This document shows, piece by piece, positions 15,795-23,254 of a stretch of DNA of 64,000 nt; the stretch's first letter is position 1, and each line of letters begins with the position of its first letter. The position numbers were made by a program, and so were the translations under genes. Source of the DNA: Ruminococcaceae bacterium AB4001 (GTDB lineage: Bacteria > Bacillota > Clostridia > Saccharofermentanales > Saccharofermentanaceae); contig JHXJ01000001.1 of assembly GCA_000621765.1 (NCBI GenBank), positions 310,001 through 374,000 of the forward strand, given 5' to 3'. The notes beneath the pieces are model-generated. The model was not told where the DNA came from and did no database searches. It saw only the letters and a program-made list of their open reading frames with translations.

Positions 15795-17042
15795 TCAACG
15801 ATAGTCGTAGTACAGTTCGGCTGCCGTGTAAGATGCCTTAATAGTACCATACGCAATAACATTTCCGAAGTTTCCGTCTGAATCAAGGTTGAGCGAATTC
15901 ATCTTGAGGTCTATCGCGCCGCTTGAAGCATCGAGCGGATAGTTCAGTTCCTGGGGCTCGCCTTTAAGTGCAATGACGTAGATCTCATAGGTGTGAGTTC
16001 CGGGCGGGTAGGGCCCGATATAGTCTTCTTTGCCGGTATATTCGCCTTCGGAAAGAGTGGTCTTGTCCGTGATCAGATACCAGCAGAGCCAGTTTGTAGT
16101 CGTCGTGTCGAGCATTATAACCGCATATTTTGTTGCACCGTCCACGGGTTCCCAGCGAAGAGAAGGAGAGAGGTTGCCCTCCTTAAGACCTGTAATCTGC
16201 TTCCATTCGCCGTTTTCGATGCTGTCTGTCGTGACTTCGAAAATCGGAAGCGAATCGATATAGACCTTTGAGCCTGATACTTCCGCGCCGGTGGCCACAT
16301 CGAATTCCTGCTCGGAGATGCGGACCGCGTCGGTGTTAAGGTTCACCCATATTGCGTCGCCCCCTGCTCCGAAATCAAGGAAGAGGTTTCCGCTGTCGGT
16401 GACGTAACCGTTGGTGATCTTGACGCTTTTTTCGACGATACCGTTTCCGCTGACCCAGACGAGCTTTGCTCCGGTTCCGGTCGTAGTGAAGAAACGCTCG
16501 GAGGAAGTGTTCTTTTCATTACTCAGATTAAAAGCGAAGAGCCCCATCTTTTTGAGAAAACGGAAATAGAGCCCGCCCGTGTCATCATCACTTACTTCTC
16601 CTCCGAAAAGTCGGGAGATATCGCCTGAGGAGAGCGACTCTGCTTTCCAGCTGCTCCAGATGAGAGCGGAGTTGTCGACTTCGCATGCTGTGGTGGTCTC
16701 GCTTATCTTCTCCCAGAGGCAAGTCGATCCGCTGAAACAATAAACAATGTCCTTTGAGACCTTTTGGGGGAGGGTCCCGCCCAGGATATCGGCCTCATAA
16801 GTGACGCTGACGGTGTCTTTTCTGGTGTATTGGCCGTCAAACTCGGAATCTGCCACATCCTCAGTAAAATGGGCATTTATAACAATGTTACTGACGCTTC
16901 CGGAGTCAAAAGATGACGTAATTTCGCTGTCTGAGACTGAAGTGCTGACGGGTGTTTCTTCCGCTGCCGTGCACCCTCCCAGGATGAGTCCTGATACCAT
17001 GCAGAGCGATACGGAAAGTGCCGTTAACCTGCGAAGATCCAT
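15795..17042 (-). CDS. Large PEBP-fold lipoprotein with extra N-terminal domain
   Basis: 415 residues. Signal peptide with lipobox LGGC (Cys about 24). Residues about 45-260 form an unrecognised beta-rich domain; from about 265 a PEBP-like domain repeats the motifs of the neighbour (SPSLRWEPVDGATKYAVIML, WLCWYLITDKT, EDYIGPYPPGTHTYEIYVIALK). The histidine of the neighbour's IHWRSG is replaced (CWYLITD), so the ligand pocket may differ. The pair with the next gene suggests a duplication followed by fusion or domain gain. Surface-exposed lipoprotein; function unknown. Confidence 0.82.
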   Translation of the reverse strand: MDLRRLTALSVSLCMVSGLILGGCTAAEETPVSTSVSDSEITSSFDSGSVSNIVINAHFTEDVADSEFDGQYTRKDTVSVTYEADILGGTLPQKVSKDIVYCFSGSTCLWEKISETTTACEVDNSALIWSSWKAESLSSGDISRLFGGEVSDDDTGGLYFRFLKKMGLFAFNLSNEKNTSSERFFTTTGTGAKLVWVSGNGIVEKSVKITNGYVTDSGNLFLDFGAGGDAIWVNLNTDAVRISEQEFDVATGAEVSGSKVYIDSLPIFEVTTDSIENGEWKQITGLKEGNLSPSLRWEPVDGATKYAVIMLDTTTTNWLCWYLITDKTTLSEGEYTGKEDYIGPYPPGTHTYEIYVIALKGEPQELNYPLDASSGAIDLKMNSLNLDSDGNFGNVIAYGTIKASYTAAELYYDYR

Positions 17043-17150
17043 GCCTGATACCTCCCATTATCTGTAATATCCGGCCTGATTTTATAATGGCGGGAAGGGA
17101 GGGTATTAGAAATTTCCTCACGGAAAATAGAAAAATCTGCACAAAGGCAT

Positions 17151-18065
17151 TCAGTTCTTTGAATTATCTTTCCTGTATTGTGAAGGTGTCTTCCCGGTAG
17201 CGTTCCTGAAGATCTTAGTGAAATAGTTCGGGTCGGGATAGCCGACTCTGGCGCTGATCTCGTTTACCGGAAGTTCTGTCTTTGTCAGAAGGATCTTTGC
17301 AAGGTCGAGCCTTAGTGACAGGAGATAGCCCAGGCAGGTCATAGAAGACTGCTCCATGAAGAGGGCGTTTAATTTATTGCGGTTGATCGCGAACTCTTTC
17401 GTGAGGATCTCCAGAGTGATGTGCTTATCGATGTTCTCGTTAAGGTATTCGGCGATCTTCGAGAATTCCTCCTGACTCCCGTTACCGGCATCTTCATAGG
17501 ATTCCGGCGCTACTTCGATATACGAGTACATGATGAAGTACAGCATCTCCATGAGATAGGACCTGCTGCGGCATGGCCAGAAGCCGTCACGCTGCCCCAG
17601 AAGCTCGTTCTCGGCCGAGTTGAAGTATTCCTTCATGCGCTTTAAGCCGTTCATGGTAAGGGAAATCACGCGGTCGCTGATGTTCTTCTTTTTCGTAAAG
17701 TATTCGACAAGGAGATAATCCTGAAAGATCGACTTGCCCATCGTGCTCTCGAATTCGCCCGAATCTATTCGGGCACAGGTGAATTCCTCGCGTATGACGG
17801 TCGGATTAAAGTAGAGGATCAGTGCCTTGATGTTCTTTAAGATCCTGTATTCGAATCTGTCTTTCTGGTTGAGCGTGATAAGCGCGGGAGCACTGACTTC
17901 AAACTTTTCCCTGCCCGCTGTTACTTCGATCGCGCCCTTCTCGAGAATGAGGATCTTGTAAGTAGTTTTGTCGTTGATGTATTCGGGGAGGATGTCACAT
18001 CTTTCAGGATAGATATCTACTATCCTGTCCCAGCCGTCCCAGTGGCATTCTGTGCATAGCTTCAT
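17151..18065 (-). CDS. AraC-family transcriptional regulator
   Basis: 304 residues. An N-terminal cupin-like ligand domain (about 1-150) is followed by a C-terminal pair of helix-turn-helix motifs: ITLEILTKEFAINRNKLNALF and the second with VNEISARVGYPDPNYFTKIFRNATGKTPSQYRK, the AraC signature. It is divergent from the sugar isomerase/FMN dehydrogenase pair across a 176-base region, which makes it their likely regulator. The intergenic region has a CGGGCCCG palindrome and a TATACT -10 box with no clear -35, consistent with activator dependence. This regulation is inference. Confidence 0.92.
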   Translation of the reverse strand: MKLCTECHWDGWDRIVDIYPERCDILPEYINDKTTYKILILEKGAIEVTAGREKFEVSAPALITLNQKDRFEYRILKNIKALILYFNPTVIREEFTCARIDSGEFESTMGKSIFQDYLLVEYFTKKKNISDRVISLTMNGLKRMKEYFNSAENELLGQRDGFWPCRSRSYLMEMLYFIMYSYIEVAPESYEDAGNGSQEEFSKIAEYLNENIDKHITLEILTKEFAINRNKLNALFMEQSSMTCLGYLLSLRLDLAKILLTKTELPVNEISARVGYPDPNYFTKIFRNATGKTPSQYRKDNSKN

Positions 18066-18241
18066 TTCCGGGCACCCTCCTTTATTTTTTCTCAGATATT
18101 ATAACCTACCCCTTCGCGAAAAAAGAAATGTCGGCTATTTCACAAAAACAGCATGACATCTGATTTTCGGGCCCGAGGCGTGTCTGCTATACTCAAAATC
18201 GCAGGGATAAAACGGATCACATGTGTATATAAGGAGGGCCT

Positions 18242-19066
18242 ATGCGTTTAGGAACATCATCTCCATTAAGTCACGGTTCGGTTTCCGAATGGGCCGAAAA
18301 ACAGGCCGCATTGGGATGCAGGGCACTGGTATTCCCGCTTTCGGCAGACAGTCCGGAGGACAAGATAAAAGAATACGAAGAGGCTGCCAAATCGAATGAT
18401 CTTCTCATCGCGGAAGTCGGCATCTGGAGAAATGCAATGTCGGCAGATCCCGAAGACAGGAAAGTGCAGAGGGATTACTGTGTCAGGCAGCTTCAACTGG
18501 CTGACAGGCTCGGCGCACGCTGCGCAGTAAATGTCGCCGGCGCTTTCGGCGAGAGATGGGACGGTCATTACAAGGAGAACTTCTCTGACGAAGCGAGAAA
18601 ACAGATCGTGGAGATGGTCAGGGAGATAATCGACAGGGCTGAGATCTCGAATACTTATTTCACGTTAGAACCAATGCCGTGGATGGTCCCTACAGGTCCG
18701 GAAGATTATGCAAGACTCATTGAAGAAGTCGGCCGCGAGAGATTTGCCGTACACATGGACATAATCAACATGACCAATTCACTCGAAAGATATTACGGTG
18801 CGGAGAAGTTTATAGACAGATGCGTTGAACTCCTGGGATCAAAGATCCGCAGCTGCCACATCAAGGATGTTCATCTCAAGGAAGAATATACTTTCCAGCT
18901 TGAGGAAACGGCGCCGGGAAAGGGCGAATATCCTCTCCGCTATTATGTCGAGAAGATGCATGCGTTAGATCCCGACATGCCCGTTATTCTGGAACATTTA
19001 ACTACAGACGAAGAATATATTCACTACATGAATTACCTTAAGGAGGTGCTCAATGGCATACAGTAG
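18242..19066 (+). CDS. Sugar phosphate isomerase/epimerase (xylose isomerase-like TIM barrel)
   Basis: 274 residues. The AP-endonuclease-2/xylose-isomerase-like TIM barrel is shown by its metal-ligand strands in order: FTLEPMPW (Glu), VHMDIINM (Asp), SCHIKDV (His) and VILEHL (Glu). Such enzymes isomerise or epimerise keto-sugars or sugar acids; the substrate is not predictable. An AAGGAGGGCCT ribosome site precedes the ATG. The next gene overlaps by 14 bases, and an AraC regulator is divergent, so this looks like a small catabolic operon. Confidence 0.88.
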   Translation: MRLGTSSPLSHGSVSEWAEKQAALGCRALVFPLSADSPEDKIKEYEEAAKSNDLLIAEVGIWRNAMSADPEDRKVQRDYCVRQLQLADRLGARCAVNVAGAFGERWDGHYKENFSDEARKQIVEMVREIIDRAEISNTYFTLEPMPWMVPTGPEDYARLIEEVGRERFAVHMDIINMTNSLERYYGAEKFIDRCVELLGSKIRSCHIKDVHLKEEYTFQLEETAPGKGEYPLRYYVEKMHALDPDMPVILEHLTTDEEYIHYMNYLKEVLNGIQ

Positions 19067-19949
19067 GATATCAGACGCAAATGAGATCACAGCTAGATAC
19101 ATGGACAGCATCCTTATCAAGGAGCGCCTCATAGATTCCGTCGTCGCGGACACATCAACGGAACTGTTCGGAACGAAGTTCGCAAGCCCTGTCATGACAC
19201 CTGCGTTCTCGCATCTTAAGCAGTTCGGAGGGCGCGAGCTGACAGGCCTTGAGGAGTATTCGATCGCAGCAAAAGAAATGAACATCTTAAACTTCGTCGG
19301 CATGATGGAGAACGACTTGTTCAGCAAGATTATTGCTACCGGCGCGAAAACGGTCCGCATAGTAAAACCTTATGCTGATAACGGAAAGGTAAGAGACCAG
19401 ATGAAGTTTGCCGAAGATTACGGCGCGTTCGGAATCGGCATGGACATAGATCACATCTTCGGGAACGACGGACTTGATGTTGTAATAGGTGAGCAGATGG
19501 CTGAGCAGACATCTGACATGCTCCTCTCTTACATTGAATCGACGAAGCTTCCTTTCTTCGTGAAGGGCGTGTTAAGTGAGGAAGATGCATTAAAGTGCGC
19601 GGAGCTCGGCGCGAAAGCAATCATCGTAAGCCATCACCACGGAAGACTTCCGTACGCTGTCCCGCCGCTCATGGTGCTTCCTTCGATCAGGAAAGCGCTT
19701 GAAGGAAAGGACGTAAAGATAATCGTTGATTGCGGAATCGCTTCCGGCGCAGACGTCTATAAGTGTCTCGCGCTCGGTGCTGATGCTGCCGCAGTCGGAA
19801 GATCAATGCTGCCTTCTCTGGAAGAAGTTGGTTCTGACGGAGTGAAGAATTTCATCAGGAGTGTTAACGATGAACTCAGGTTCATAATGAGCTGCACAGG
19901 CGCTTCCTGCGTCAGTGAGATCGATGACAGCTGCATCGTAAAGACCTGA
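19053..19949 (+). CDS. FMN-dependent alpha-hydroxy-acid dehydrogenase/oxidase family protein
   Basis: 298 residues, shorter than the usual 350-380, mainly at the N-terminus. The barrel core shows FFVKGVLSEEDA, SHHHGRLPYAVPPLMVLPSI (catalytic His and Arg region, normally NHGGRQ) and IVDCGIASGADVYKCLALGADAAAVGR, the FMN phosphate-binding end. It probably oxidises a 2-hydroxy acid. The changed catalytic context (HHHGR) and short N-terminus leave substrate open. Coupled by a 14-base overlap to the isomerase: together they may epimerise and oxidise a sugar-derived acid. Confidence 0.82.
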   Translation: MAYSRISDANEITARYMDSILIKERLIDSVVADTSTELFGTKFASPVMTPAFSHLKQFGGRELTGLEEYSIAAKEMNILNFVGMMENDLFSKIIATGAKTVRIVKPYADNGKVRDQMKFAEDYGAFGIGMDIDHIFGNDGLDVVIGEQMAEQTSDMLLSYIESTKLPFFVKGVLSEEDALKCAELGAKAIIVSHHHGRLPYAVPPLMVLPSIRKALEGKDVKIIVDCGIASGADVYKCLALGADAAAVGRSMLPSLEEVGSDGVKNFIRSVNDELRFIMSCTGASCVSEIDDSCIVKT

Positions 19950-19953
19950 TGTT

Positions 19954-20370
19954 TTAAACCAGGGACTTGATAAGGAAATACTTGCTCAGTTTCGGATCTT
20001 CATCTTCTCTGACAAACTCGACTTCGTATCCGAGTTTTTTATAGAATTCAGGAGCCTGAAAACCGAATGTGGTGAGCGTTATTTTCCTGTATCTTTTTCC
20101 TTTATATGCGTCTTCGACGGCTCTTACGAGCATGCTTCCGATGCCGCTTTTCCTGCACGAACTGTCGACGATAAGATCGCCGATATGTACTTCGTTGTAG
20201 TAAGCGCGTCCCGTGATGACTCCCTTAAGGCTCCCGTCTTCGTCTACTGCGGTGAAACAGAATTCATCGTAGTTAAGGTCGACCCCGCACGCCTTTCCGT
20301 AAGATGAAAATTCCCTGTTGATAAACTCACCGGTCACTTCATCTATTTCATCTATGCGCTTAATAACCAT
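19954..20370 (-). CDS. GNAT N-acetyltransferase
   Basis: 138 residues with a compact GNAT fold. The acetyl-CoA site is seen in VDSSCRKSGIGSMLVRAVEDAY (R-x-x-GIG), and the C-terminal APEFYKKLGYEVEF matches the GNAT closing strand. The substrate is unknown. It converges tail-to-tail with the FMN enzyme gene with only a few bases between, and is followed on the same strand's upstream side by another GNAT. Confidence 0.88.
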   Translation of the reverse strand: MVIKRIDEIDEVTGEFINREFSSYGKACGVDLNYDEFCFTAVDEDGSLKGVITGRAYYNEVHIGDLIVDSSCRKSGIGSMLVRAVEDAYKGKRYRKITLTTFGFQAPEFYKKLGYEVEFVREDEDPKLSKYFLIKSLV

Positions 20371-20400
20371 GGTTTCCTCCTATGCCGGGATGAACTGTTC

Positions 20401-21264
20401 TTACGCGTGCGTTATTGCCTGGAGCATGAAATCTTCGCCTGCGTGTTCTTCAAAGAATTTTCCCTGTACGAAGAATGTAGTGTCTTCCTCGTGAAGCTCG
20501 TTCCTGGTAAATCCTTCCGTATCGTTCGGAGTGAAGCACAGGACAACGTTCTTTATCTGTGAGCCGAATGCGCTGATGACTTCATCAGGTGTGCCGTTTC
20601 CGATGATGGTGTGAAGGATAAGCGTACCGTCTTCGATCTCAGCTACTGCATAGCTGTCGCATCCTTCGATGTAGAAAACATTTTCGGTCATGAACTGCGA
20701 GAGATAGAACATGTAAAGCCCTGTGTTTCCGACCATGTACATCTTACTGTTCTGGCTTCTTGATCCGAGTATCTCTGCCATCTTATCGAAGTCGTTCTTA
20801 TCGTTCATCGGAACTGCAACGGTCTTGTTTTCACCATCTATAGTGACTTCCTTGCTGTACTGATATTCCGTTGCGGTCTTAAAACCGAACAGGGGATAGA
20901 AGTCCAACACCGAATCGTTTGCGAAAAGATAGATGCCGTCAACTTTTCCCTCATAGTCTTTAAGGACTTCTTCCATAAGGAGCCTTGCGTAGCCTTTGCC
21001 TCTGTGATCCGGGTCAGTCATGATGGTGCCAAGCTGGATCAGTTTTACGACCTCGCCTTTGTAATTCATGTTGCACGCATTTACCGAAACATTTGCAACG
21101 ACTTCACCGTCTGATACAACTGAATAGGGGATATAGTTATCCTTCCAGAATCCGTTCTGGTACCATCCTTCGAAGTTAAGCCCGAAGATCTTTTCCGCGA
21201 GCCTGTTAAATGATGCTCTGAGCGCATCGTTATCCCTGTAATTCTTTTCGATCTGTATACTCAT
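20401..21264 (-). CDS. GNAT acetyltransferase with C-terminal extension
   Basis: 287 residues. GNAT motif A is GTIMTDPDHRGKGYARLLMEEVL at about 85-107 and VLDFYPLFGFKTATEY follows at about 130. The last 130 residues form an added domain that ends in a GKFFEEHAGEDF stretch; two-domain GNATs of this size act on diverse small molecules or aminoglycosides, but no specific substrate can be named. Single gene with a 30-base gap to the next GNAT, probably co-transcribed. Confidence 0.85.
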   Translation of the reverse strand: MSIQIEKNYRDNDALRASFNRLAEKIFGLNFEGWYQNGFWKDNYIPYSVVSDGEVVANVSVNACNMNYKGEVVKLIQLGTIMTDPDHRGKGYARLLMEEVLKDYEGKVDGIYLFANDSVLDFYPLFGFKTATEYQYSKEVTIDGENKTVAVPMNDKNDFDKMAEILGSRSQNSKMYMVGNTGLYMFYLSQFMTENVFYIEGCDSYAVAEIEDGTLILHTIIGNGTPDEVISAFGSQIKNVVLCFTPNDTEGFTRNELHEEDTTFFVQGKFFEEHAGEDFMLQAITHA

Positions 21265-21347
21265 GTTTTACCTCCATATTCCAATCTCATAGATTATAAC
21301 ATTCGGCATTTATCTTTATGGTGTGATTATAAGGACATAATGAAAGA

Positions 21348-21376
21348 CACCTGCGGATGCTTACCATCTGCAGGTG
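21348..21376 (-). terminator. Terminator of the DUF2828 transcript
   Basis: A twelve-base stem CACCTGCGGATG/CATCTGCAGGTG with one G-T pair and a five-base loop. On the minus strand TCTTTCATT follows. It lies 44 bases past the DUF2828 stop codon. Confidence 0.75.
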
Positions 21377-21419
21377 CCTTGATTGGGGGACGAATATATA
21401 TTGAGGAAAGGTTACTGAA

Positions 21420-22895
21420 TCAGGCTGCTATCTTCTCATACCTTTCAGACATGAGGATGCCCATCATGCACTTGTATGGGTCAAGTGAACCATCTTTGAG
21501 CATTGAGAATATCTGGGGAGACATCCCGGATACAAGGGCGACACCCTTTTCATTTATTGTGACAGGCTGCTGCAGGTTTCTGCTGTCAACATTCCAGAAA
21601 ACTATCTGGGGCAGTTTGTAGCCTGCTTTCTCAAACATGGCTTTTGCATTCTCAAAGTTGGTTACATCAGCACCATCTGCACAGTAGTCAAACTCCATGT
21701 CGGAGATGATGTATATCTTTGAAGGCATTTCAGACTGCTTTACTCTGTTCTTTACGGCAGTTGAAAGTATCAGCTTGAAAACCTTCTCAATATTTGTGTT
21801 GCTGCACTCATTAAAGCTCATGCAGTAACGGACCTTGTCAACAATGTCACTGCCCTTGATCTCAATGAGTCTGGGGTTAGCAGAGAATGTGATGAAGTGG
21901 TTCCTGAAGACCCCTTTGTTGTGCTCAGCAAAGTAGATGGCAAGTGATTCTGCAACAGCAGCAGGGATGACAGCAGTCCCGCAGTACATTGAGCCGGAAC
22001 CGTCAACAACTACCAGTGCATTCTCAGAACCTGTGAAGTCCTCAAGTGCCTTCCAGGTTGTGTCTATTACTGCCCTTTGTTCTTCATCTACAGGCACTCC
22101 GTCATAGAAGCTTTCTCTTATGACAGGTCTGATGATGTCATAAGGTGTGAGTGTCCCGGTGTGCATGATACCGGGCTCAACAGCTGCTCTTCCGATGAAT
22201 TCAGTATATCTTTCCCTGTCATTTCTGAGGAAAGCCATTCTGTACTTATAGAGAGCTATTGCAGGCTGCTTTGTGTAGTCAAAAGAGTAGTCTTTCTCTC
22301 TTAAGTTATTCTCAATGATTCTGATCTTTGCCCTTAAGGCAGACAGAGTCTTTCTGTACTGTGCTTCAGACATGCCACATGCTTTTGCAATCTTTCTGGC
22401 ATTCTTAACGGCAGTGCCGTTGCTTGTATTTACAGAAGGGAGCCACTTGGCGAGCAGTGAGACCTCTCTGCCTTCAGCAAGTGCCTTTGCATCGGCAGAG
22501 AGCTGCTCACGTATGTAGTTCATACATGCTGTTTCACAGGGTGTTCCAATGAGGGCAAGAATATCATCATATCTGCCGTATTCGGCGATATAAGAAATAT
22601 TCTTCAGAACAGTTTCAGATTCATGTTCAGCAAGGTAATTCAATATGACCTTGAAGAATCTTCTTTCACCAAGACCAACCCTGATGTCTCTTGCAAAGAA
22701 GAGGATCTTCATGGCAAGGTCCTTATCTTCAGCAAAAGCCCTGATGAATCTGGAGACTATCTCCTCATCTGATGCATTGCGCAATGCGCCTGCAGTAGCA
22801 AAAAGGTCAAGACAGAATGAACCTGAGCTGAAACATGTTACAGCTCCGTTTTCTGTCAGAGTCCTGTTTGCTTCCTTTTTCAAATAGTTAATCAT
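21420..22895 (-). CDS. DUF2828/VWA-domain protein (TROVE-like layout), CpG-depleted
   Basis: 491 residues. NENGAVT-like opening (LTENGAVTCFSSGSFCLDLF), then ARDIRVGLGERRFF and ISYIAEYGRYDDILALI at 68-115, which are hallmark DUF2828 motifs. The C-terminal third is a VWA domain with an intact MIDAS, DGSGSM at about 298-303, and a later IISDMEFDYC strand. Helical N-half plus VWA C-half is also the layout of Ro60/TROVE proteins that bind Y RNAs; function in bacteria is unknown. The gene is strikingly poor in CpG compared with its neighbours, suggesting acquisition. Ribosome site AAGGAGT. It has a long structured leader and is divergent from a WYL regulator. Confidence 0.88.
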   Translation of the reverse strand: MINYLKKEANRTLTENGAVTCFSSGSFCLDLFATAGALRNASDEEIVSRFIRAFAEDKDLAMKILFFARDIRVGLGERRFFKVILNYLAEHESETVLKNISYIAEYGRYDDILALIGTPCETACMNYIREQLSADAKALAEGREVSLLAKWLPSVNTSNGTAVKNARKIAKACGMSEAQYRKTLSALRAKIRIIENNLREKDYSFDYTKQPAIALYKYRMAFLRNDRERYTEFIGRAAVEPGIMHTGTLTPYDIIRPVIRESFYDGVPVDEEQRAVIDTTWKALEDFTGSENALVVVDGSGSMYCGTAVIPAAVAESLAIYFAEHNKGVFRNHFITFSANPRLIEIKGSDIVDKVRYCMSFNECSNTNIEKVFKLILSTAVKNRVKQSEMPSKIYIISDMEFDYCADGADVTNFENAKAMFEKAGYKLPQIVFWNVDSRNLQQPVTINEKGVALVSGMSPQIFSMLKDGSLDPYKCMMGILMSERYEKIAA

Positions 22896-22917
22896 TTCCT
22901 TTACTCCTTAATAACAA

Positions 22918-23000
22918 GGTGCTCCCGGAATACCGGGGTTTTCGCCGGGGGAGATCATCTCCTGACCGGCCACGCCGATCTGTGTTTCGCTGTAAGCACC
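22918..23000 (-). ncRNA. Cloverleaf-like structured RNA element in the DUF2828 leader
   Basis: Read on the minus strand this 83-base element is closed by GGTGCT/AGCACC. Inside are three hairpins: GATCGGC/GCCGGTC with loop GTG (22964-22980, seven pairs, one G-U), GGAGA/TCTCC with loop TGA (22950-22962), and CCCGG/CCGGG with loop TATT (22924-22937). Hairpins one and two are one base apart, and hairpin three directly abuts the closing stem, as the D/anticodon and T/acceptor arms do in tRNA. The tiny loops and lack of T-loop sequence exclude a functional tRNA. It could be a tRNA-mimic (Y-RNA-like) transcript, a riboswitch-like leader or a DNA cruciform. Confidence 0.5.
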
Positions 23001-23161
23001 TTTACTCACATGATCATCAAGACACCTTAAATCATGTTTACACATATAAAGCCCGATAGATCTGCTGCATGTGTCTTTGGTCATGTTGTACCATTATGGT
23101 AGCCCAGCTTTATGGGGACTTAAAGAGGCAGAAAAAAATATTTCCGCAACCCCCAAATAGT
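23001..23161 (-). promoter_or_regulatory. Upstream DUF2828 leader with mutually exclusive pairings
   Basis: No coding frame is convincing in 22896-23254. On the minus strand, AAGACAC (near 23077) can pair with GTGTCTT (near 23028), while the overlapping ACACAT can pair instead with ATGTGT (near 23042), and ACATGAT (near 23037) can pair with ATCATGT (near 23012). These options exclude one another, as in a switching leader. An ACCAT/ATGGT hairpin lies near 23090-23101. No clear promoter for DUF2828 could be fixed. Confidence 0.35.
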
Positions 23162-23189
23162 TTGAAAACCGCGTAAAATCTGCTATATT
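23162..23189 (+). promoter_or_regulatory. Predicted promoter of the WYL gene with flanking repeats
   Basis: TTGAAA at 23162-23167 and TATATT at 23184-23189, 16 bases apart. It is flanked by direct repeats GCAACCCCCAAATAG (about 23146) and GCAACCCCAATAAAG (about 23201), and an inverted relative CTTTATGGGG (about 23109). These may be operator sites for the adjacent regulator. Confidence 0.45.
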
Positions 23190-23254
23190 AATTAAAAAAT
23201 GCAACCCCAATAAAGAGGCTATAATCATCCCGGTTTTCGAAAAGGAGAAAAATC

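Noticed and set aside
22918-23000. Possible tRNA gene
   Set aside because: Loops are three or four bases, and there is no anticodon loop, T-loop or CCA-type end; only the topology is tRNA-like.
22918-23000. Mobile-element ends (GGTGCT/AGCACC as terminal inverted repeats)
   Set aside because: There is no target duplication around it and the internal hairpins fit an RNA fold better, though this cannot be excluded without other copies.
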